Positions 58,822 to 64,000 of a DNA stretch of 64,000 nucleotides are shown in pieces. The notes beneath the pieces are model-generated. The model searched no databases. It was not told the origin of the DNA and saw only the letters and a program-made list of their open reading frames with translations. Each line of letters begins with the position of its first letter. Position 1 is the first letter of the stretch. Source of the DNA: Trifolium pratense (taxonomy: Eukaryota; Streptophyta; Magnoliopsida; Fabales; Fabaceae); NCBI RefSeq assembly GCF_020283565.1, contig NC_060065.1, positions 52,254,409-52,318,408 of the forward strand, given 5' to 3'. Both the position numbers and the translations under genes were made by a program.

Positions 58822-59265
58822 TCAATTCATTTCATTAATAGTAATATGTACAATACAACGAGGAATACAATTAAAGAAAGTATAAGTATGACTAGACCAA
58901 TAATTGGTCGCCCTAGCTAAAGAATGAGTTACCGATATTTGTTTGTCGTTTGATGAACTTGATTTAACAACATAATAGAAGAAATACAAACTAAATTTAG
59001 AGGCACCATTTTGATTTGCACCAATAGTATTCACCACTATTTTAGAATCCCTTTCAAACACTGGTCCATCCTCTTAGCAAATTGCTTCTAAGAGTGACAT
59101 GGCTTCACTTTCAAATTTCAGTGACTGCAAGCTTGTCCTTCGTCCAATTACTACCACAGCAGCAACAAAGTGACCTTGAGAATCATGGAGACACCATCCC
59201 CAACCCGTATGCCCAGCATTTCATAAAAACTATCCACATTACACTTCTGCCACCCAAAACTCAAT
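58822..59265 (-). pseudogene. LINE-type RNase H domain remnant
   Basis: Minus strand, one mostly open frame from about 59265 to 58822. It reads KCNVDS (then a frameshift), GHTGWGWCLHDSQGHFVAA, LKFESEAMSLLEAI, a stop, FERDSKIVVNTIGANQNG, VTHSLARATNYWSSHTYTF and PRCIVHITINEMN. The order KCNVD, GxGxxxRD-like, E-A, D-S and H-S-LAR-A is that of plant RNase H (RVT_3) domains from non-LTR retrotransposons. The in-frame TAA and frameshift show that it is dead. Confidence 0.65.
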
Positions 59266-59439
59266 TACTTGATTGTTTTTTTTAAGTTAGCCTAAAATAT
59301 ATTTTTAATCATTATCTTCAATCTAAATTTCATTTTCGTCATTTATTTATCTTAAAAAATAGTTGTCATTCATCTACTCCATTCTACATAATATTTCAAT
59401 TGGAAGTGGTTCATATTGTGGTTGTTTCAACACTTCTGT

Positions 59440-60115
59440 AAGCCTTGCACCTCTATTGAGTAATGCCTGAGTCAATTTTATGTTTTCATATCGTAGTCTG
59501 ACTAAGAGTAATCTTGTGAGAAGGCGTGTGTTACAAGATGGGGCATCGGTCAATTGTGTTTGTTGTACCGGATGTTTGAAAATAACAAACCATCTTTTAT
59601 TGCATTGTAAATTTGCGCAAAGTGTTTGGAGAAAAAATTTTAGTTGGCTCCGGGTTGATTTCTTAATCCCTCCAAATTTGTTTACATTGTTCCTTTGCTT
59701 TTACGGGGCAGAATCTAACAAGACGCATAGGAAAAGTTTTTTTATTGGTGTGACATTATTTTGTGGTTATTTTGGAAAGCTATGAATGATAGCATTTTTA
59801 ATAGTGTACCTATGGATGTTAATGTTCTCGTCGATGCCATAAAGATTTTGTCCTTGAAATGGAGTGTTCATAGATTGAAGATAGAGCCATGTCTTTCTTA
59901 TGAATGGTCAATAAAACCTTGTATTTGCTTTAGGCGTTAACTTCTACTACTTCCTTCTGGTCCTGATTTTCTGAAGCTGTTCCGACATGGCTCTAAGTTT
60001 TTGTGGTCCAGGGGTGTGGTTTTTGCTTGGTTTTTACGATTCACTACTATGTTTGATGGCATGTGTTGTTGTGGCTATCTACCACTTTGTATTGGTCTGC
60101 TCTTTGTTTGATGTT
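59440..60115 (+). pseudogene. LINE zf-RVT / 3' end remnant
   Basis: Plus-strand frame 59480-59785 reads [40 protein letters not shown] and [12 protein letters not shown]. This is the zinc-finger-like domain that follows reverse transcriptase in plant LINEs (C-x-C-C...H-L-x-x-H-C). After a +1 shift near 59760 it continues WLFWKAMNDSIFNS...LKIEPCLSYEWSIKP and stop. A 3' UTR-like T-rich tail follows. Reverse transcriptase and endonuclease are absent. Orientation is opposite to the RNase H remnant next to it, so these are separate insertions or a rearranged one. Confidence 0.65.
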
Positions 60116-60376
60116 TTCTCTTCTCACCTAAGTCCCGTGAATCTTTTATATCCTCAATATTCCAATTTTGTCTTTGCAGAAAAATTCGGTTCGCAGAAAC
60201 CGAATTTTTATTAGTACAAATTCAGAGTAAATTTCGGTTTTTAGAAACCGAAATTTGTTTTCAAGGCAAAAAAAAATTTCGGTTTCTACGAACCGAAGTT
60301 TTTTCAAGGGCAAAATTGGAAATTTAGGAGGATAAAAGATTCACGGGGTGGGGAGAGAAAACATCATTTTGTTTTC
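60114..60376. mobile_element. MITE-like palindrome with TTCGG/CCGAA modules
   Basis: Arms TTTTCTCTTCTCACC...CCCGTGAATCTTTTATATCC at the left and GGATAAAAGATTCACGGGG...GGGGAGAGAAAAC at the right. Inside, AAATTCGGTT/AACCGAATTT/AAATTTCGGTTT/AAACCGAAATTT repeat five times. It has the same design as the elements at 25.19 and 25.81 kb. The frame 59987-60214 ends in it by chance. Confidence 0.65.
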
Positions 60377-60419
60377 CTGTTGCTTTTTTATGAGGCCTTG
60401 TATCTCATAAAAGACATTG

Positions 60420-61445
60420 TATGATTATATAGACACGTTCATATAATTTTTTAAGAGAATCATGAAAAAACAAATTTTATGAGTGTGACTAAAAGAATCA
60501 TATTTGATCACGTGACCATATAAGAATAATTCCTAAAGTATTCTTAAATGGTCACGTGATCAAATAAATTGTATTTAGTCACGCTCATAAAAAAGTTATA
60601 TTATACTTCAAAAATGACGAAGTATCGTGTTCGATATGTACTCGATACCGATACTCGTCTGATATTTTCCGATACACGTATCAGAGAAGTATCGGCAATT
60701 AATATTATTTTAAAAAAATACAACCGATACATGTCGGATATTTCTCCGATACGCGTATCAGAAAAGTATTGGTATTGAATGTTAGAGTATGATGTTACCA
60801 CACGTGTGTTTTTTGGATTGTAGTGATGATGTTTTTTTGGATAGTACTAATTGTCATTTTTAGTAGTATTTTTTTATATAAGCAAATGGTTAGTATATTA
60901 TATTGTTATGTTAGTTTTTCTCTTTGGCCGGACTTGAACCCTGAACGTCCAACTCCTTAACTCTTAGGTCAACTAGTTTAACCAGTTGAGCTACTCATCC
61001 CATCTTTTTTTTGGGTAGTACCTAACTTAAGATATGTAATTGTCACTTGTTTGCTCATTTAGAGTAATTTGAATGTTAATTTTTTTTTATTATTATCGAT
61101 TTTAGTTATATTTATATATTGTCTATTTATATATTTAAATTTGATTTTTAAATAACGTATCCCGGCCGTATCGTATTGGGAATTTTGAAAATTTTATCGT
61201 ATCACCGTATCGGTGTCATATCGTATCGGTATTGTGTCACGTATCTGAGCTCCATATAAACTGTTTATACAATCGGAGTGTAGAGTAAAAGAAAGACACT
61301 AAAAAACTCTTATTATTTCATCTGATATAAAAGAATTATTCTTATATGATCACGTGGTCAAATACAATTTTCTTAGTCACATTCACAAAATTTTCATTTT
61401 TAATTTTATTATTTTAATTATGTGAGTGTGTCTATATAATCATCC
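60420..61445. mobile_element. Non-autonomous DNA element, about 1 kb, with ~115-base inverted ends
   Basis: The left end ATGATTATATAGACACGTTC...AAATTTTATGAGTGTGACTA...TTTGATCACGTGACCATATA is mirrored at the right by TATATGATCACGTGGTCAAA...TTAGTCACATTCACAAAATT...TGTCTATATAATCAT. Inside are short palindromes built on CGATAC/GTATCG (60635-60775) and a tRNA-like tract listed separately. Both strands are open over the palindromes, but the frames have no recognisable domain. Confidence 0.6.
60926..61003 (-). repeat. tRNA-like SINE head within the 1-kb element
   Basis: On the minus strand GGGATGAGTAGCTCAACTGG (A-box) and GGTTCAAGTCCGGCC (B-box) are spaced as in a tRNA with a long variable arm. The 3' acceptor stem does not pair cleanly, so this is a tRNA-derived repeat rather than a working tRNA gene. 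An identical copy lies at 63529-63606. Confidence 0.45.
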
Positions 61446-62545
61446 TTATTCATCTTCATAAAGATAAACCCAAAAAATTTAAAATTAAAACTAAAAATTT
61501 TTGCTAATCATCTCAGAGGAAACTAAATCTAAATTTTCAATCTAAGATAAATCAACTGCTTCCTACAGCCGATTCACATTTTAATTGATCCTCAGGTTCT
61601 AGATTGGTCTGGGCAATAACCAAAACAAAATTAATCAAAAAAATCATGAATTGCTGCATCAAAATAAAGTCCAAAAATTACATACTTTCCCAAAACATAG
61701 AGAAGAAAAAATTAACAACTATAATAAAAATGAATTTTTTTTGGAGAAGTAGAACAAAATGCGATCGAAATCGTCTTGTTGCAAATCCATGGAGTCACTT
61801 TCCTCGATCGAAATCGTTTTTGAGTGATGTTTGAAGATCTGGGTGTGTTGGAAGATTTGGGTATGTTTGAAGATATGCAAAATTTTGATTTCTTTTTTTA
61901 ATTTATTTTTTGTGTTGAATGTTTGAAGATTTGGGTGTGTTGGATGATTCTGATTTTTTTTGTTTTCTATTAAAGATTTGATTTATTTTTTCATTTATGA
62001 GTTTCTGGGCTAATTCTTAATGGGTTTGTTGCTGAATTTTCAACTCATTATGATCATGGTGCTAGTCACATTAACCCTATAAAAGCTCTTGATCCTTGCT
62101 GCGTGTTTGTTGTTTATGGGTTAAATCTTAATGTTGTTGTTGCTGTGTGTGTTGTTTCTGGGTTGAAGAAGATGAACAGAAACATTAGTTGGTGATGGTG
62201 GTGCACAGTTAGATTCGAAGTACTTGCAAAATCTAATGGTTTATTTTTCTTCAAAAAGATCTAATGGTTAAGATTAAAAAATATATTGAGGTATATGGTG
62301 AACCACCTATAATGTTGGTCCACCTAATACATTTGGGGTTGATAAACTAACGGAAGGGACCAATGTGGCAAACGATTATATCTTTAAGGGACCAAACCAG
62401 ACCTTTTTTTCTTTAAGGGACCATTATGAAACCTAAAATGTCTTTAAGGGACCATTTTATTAATTAAGCCTAAAAAGAAAGACTGTAAAAAAAATAATGG
62501 ATAAAGCAAAAACAAAATATCACATATTTACATCATTGAATTGAA
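61446..62545. other. Intergenic, no gene seen
   Basis: AT-rich. A tract at 62330-62470 repeats CTTTAAGGGACCA three times (62391, 62412, 62441), with GGAAGGGACCAATGTGGCAA before it. Such tracts are typical of the ends of legume transposable elements. Positions 61820-61950 carry GAAGATTTGGGTGTGTTGGA twice. Frame 61604-61834 has no recognisable features. Confidence 0.4.
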
Positions 62546-62846
62546 TCTATAATCAGTCTCGTGGACAGAAGGAGAGAGACGTCACCCACAAAACAACAAC
62601 AAAAGATCAGTGTCCTTTGCACAGAAATACTGTTTGTTTGTTGTTGCAAAGAAATTACCCAAAAAATAATGCAATCCATGATCTTAAACATCCCTGGTCT
62701 TCCTCTCTGTCTCTCTGGGATCACACACCCTCTTCCTCTTTCTCATGAGTAACTTCATCTCACTATCTTTTCACTTTCTTTCTCTAATACTATATTATAT
62801 TATTATTATATCTTTATTTTTTGTTTTTTGCTTTTGTTGTTGTAGG

Positions 62847-63065
62847 ATGGCAGATCATGATCGTAGGAGGAAGATCATGATGATGATGAGAAAGCAAAGA
62901 TCACATAGCAGAAGCAGAGAGGGTGTTATGATTAATAGTAATAATATTATTCATGCAAATCAAGAAATGGGTATTCTAATAAACATTGCAAGAGAGTATT
63001 TTGATGGAGATCTGAACGATATCTTGTATGATCTCTACCACACTTCACCTGCAAGAGCTGCTTAA
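62847..63065 (+). CDS. Small basic orphan protein, 72 residues
   Basis: The ATG follows a good acceptor (TTGTTGTTGTAG, ending 62845). Upstream there is a possible donor (GAGTAACT, about 62749) after a CT-rich leader, so a 5' UTR intron is likely. The first 30 residues are Arg/Met/Ser-rich (MADHDRRRKIMMMMRKQRSH, SRSREG), like a nuclear or RNA-binding tail. The rest (NQEMGILINIAREYFDGDLN, DILYDLYHTSPARAA) is predicted helical. No signal peptide or membrane segment was seen. I do not recognise the family. Codon choice and the clean UTR-like surroundings suggest a real gene, but the ORF is short. A longer reading from 62745 would add a hydrophobic run that looks like translated intron. Confidence 0.5.
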   Translation: MADHDRRRKIMMMMRKQRSHSRSREGVMINSNNIIHANQEMGILINIAREYFDGDLNDILYDLYHTSPARAA

Positions 63066-63211
63066 CTTAATAATTAGCTTATTTAATTTTTCATCAAAAT
63101 TTCATTATTTGTATGTGGATTTATTGTAATGATCTGCCTCTTAGCCTCTCTAGTTTACTTTTTTATTAATTATGCATGCAATAATATTACGATAAAATGA
63201 CGATGAGAAAG

Positions 63212-64000
63212 CAAAAATGACGAAGTATCGTGTTCGATATGTACTCGATACCGATACTCGTCTGATATTTTCCGATACACGTATCAGAGAAGTATCGGCA
63301 ATTAATATTATTTTAAAAAAATACAACCGATACATGTCGGATATTTCTCCGATACGCGTATCAGAAAAGTATTGGTATTGAATGTTAGAGTATGATGTTA
63401 CCACACGTGTGTTTTTTGGATTGTAGTGATGATGTTTTTTTGGATAGTACTAATTGTCATTTTTAGTAGTATTTTTTTATATAAGCAAATGGTTAGTATA
63501 TTATATTGTTATGTTAGTTTTTCTCTTTGGCCGGACTTGAACCCTGAACGTCCAACTCCTTAACTCTTAGGTCAACTAGTTTAACCAGTTGAGCTACTCA
63601 TCCCATCTTTTTTTTGGGTAGTACCTAACTTAAGATATGTAATTGTCACTTGTTTGCTCATTTAGAGTAATTTGAATGTTAATTTTTTTTTATTATTATC
63701 GATTTTAGTTATATTTATATATTGTCTATTTATATATTTAAATTTGATTTTTAAATAACGTATCCCGGCCGTATCGTATTGGGAATTTTGAAAATTTTAT
63801 CGTATCACCGTATCGGTGTCATATCGTATCGGTATTGTGTCACGTATCTGAGCTCCATATAAACTGTTTATACAATCGGAGTGTAGAGTAAAAGAAAGAC
63901 ACTAAAAAACTCTTATTATTTCATCTGATATAAAAGAATTATTCTTATATGATCACGTGGTCAAATACAATTTTCTTAGTCACATTCACAAAATTTTCAT
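63212..64000. mobile_element. Second copy of the 1-kb element, 5' truncated
   Basis: By eye, positions 63212-64000 are identical to 60609-61397 (constant offset 2603, no gap seen). The copy starts inside the element at CAAAAATGACGAAGTATCG without the left inverted end, and runs off the window before the right end. It begins about 150 bases after the orphan gene's stop, next to GATGAGAAAGCAAAA. The gene itself contains GATGAGAAAGCAAAGATCA at 62885. Confidence 0.8.

Noticed and set aside
60926..61003. Functional tRNA gene
   Set aside because: A- and B-boxes are present, but the acceptor stem and anticodon arm do not fold properly, and the tract is part of a duplicated transposable element.

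Overview
This window is plant nuclear DNA. It is AT-rich, its genes have GT-AG introns, and proteins carry chloroplast transit or ER signal peptides. The repeats (TRIM, Copia, Ty3, LINE, hAT and Stowaway-like elements), tandem vicilin-like seed protein genes and a cysteine-rich secreted peptide gene point to a papilionoid legume, most likely a Medicago or clover relative. That placement is inference, not a database match.

Genes in order: (1) 2713-6618 (+), an eleven-exon ALG7/DPAGT1-type gene for the first step of N-glycan assembly. All exons are recognisable, but an in-frame TAA in exon 6 and a lost splice donor after exon 4 make it look like a pseudogene. (2) 8031-8606 (-), a three-exon secreted defensin-like peptide gene that was pieced together here; its last exon starts inside a hAT transposon end. 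(3) 14345-18547 (+), a complete plastid carbamoyl-phosphate synthase large subunit (CARB) in three coding exons. (4) 38642-41458 (+), a two-exon LOB-domain transcription factor. (5, 6) 43477-46628 and 48613-51133 (+), two tandem five-exon vicilin-like cupin genes with matching ABRE/TATA promoters; the second has a shortened C-terminus. (7) 53770-57758 (+), a four-exon PDIL5-1-type protein disulfide isomerase. (8) 62847-63065 (+), a 72-residue basic orphan protein. Sugar, pyrimidine, storage-protein and redox genes lie together without any evident functional cluster.

The rest is mostly repeats. The most unusual block is 20.86-24.80 kb. There, short pieces of a DNA topoisomerase II gene alternate in orientation at least nine times, and a 2.1-kb perfect-looking palindrome of an internally deleted Copia element sits inside the array. 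This whole block could fold into long hairpin RNA. Other repeats include a complete 0.36-kb TRIM with target duplication (47.47 kb), a hAT-type element with an 8-bp target duplication (27.56 kb), a minus-strand Ty3-type element with two LTRs (34.09-37.04 kb), LINE remains (58.8-60.1 kb), a family of TTCGG/CCGAA palindromic elements, and a 789-bp segment present twice with no visible difference (60.6 and 63.2 kb, the second running off the end).
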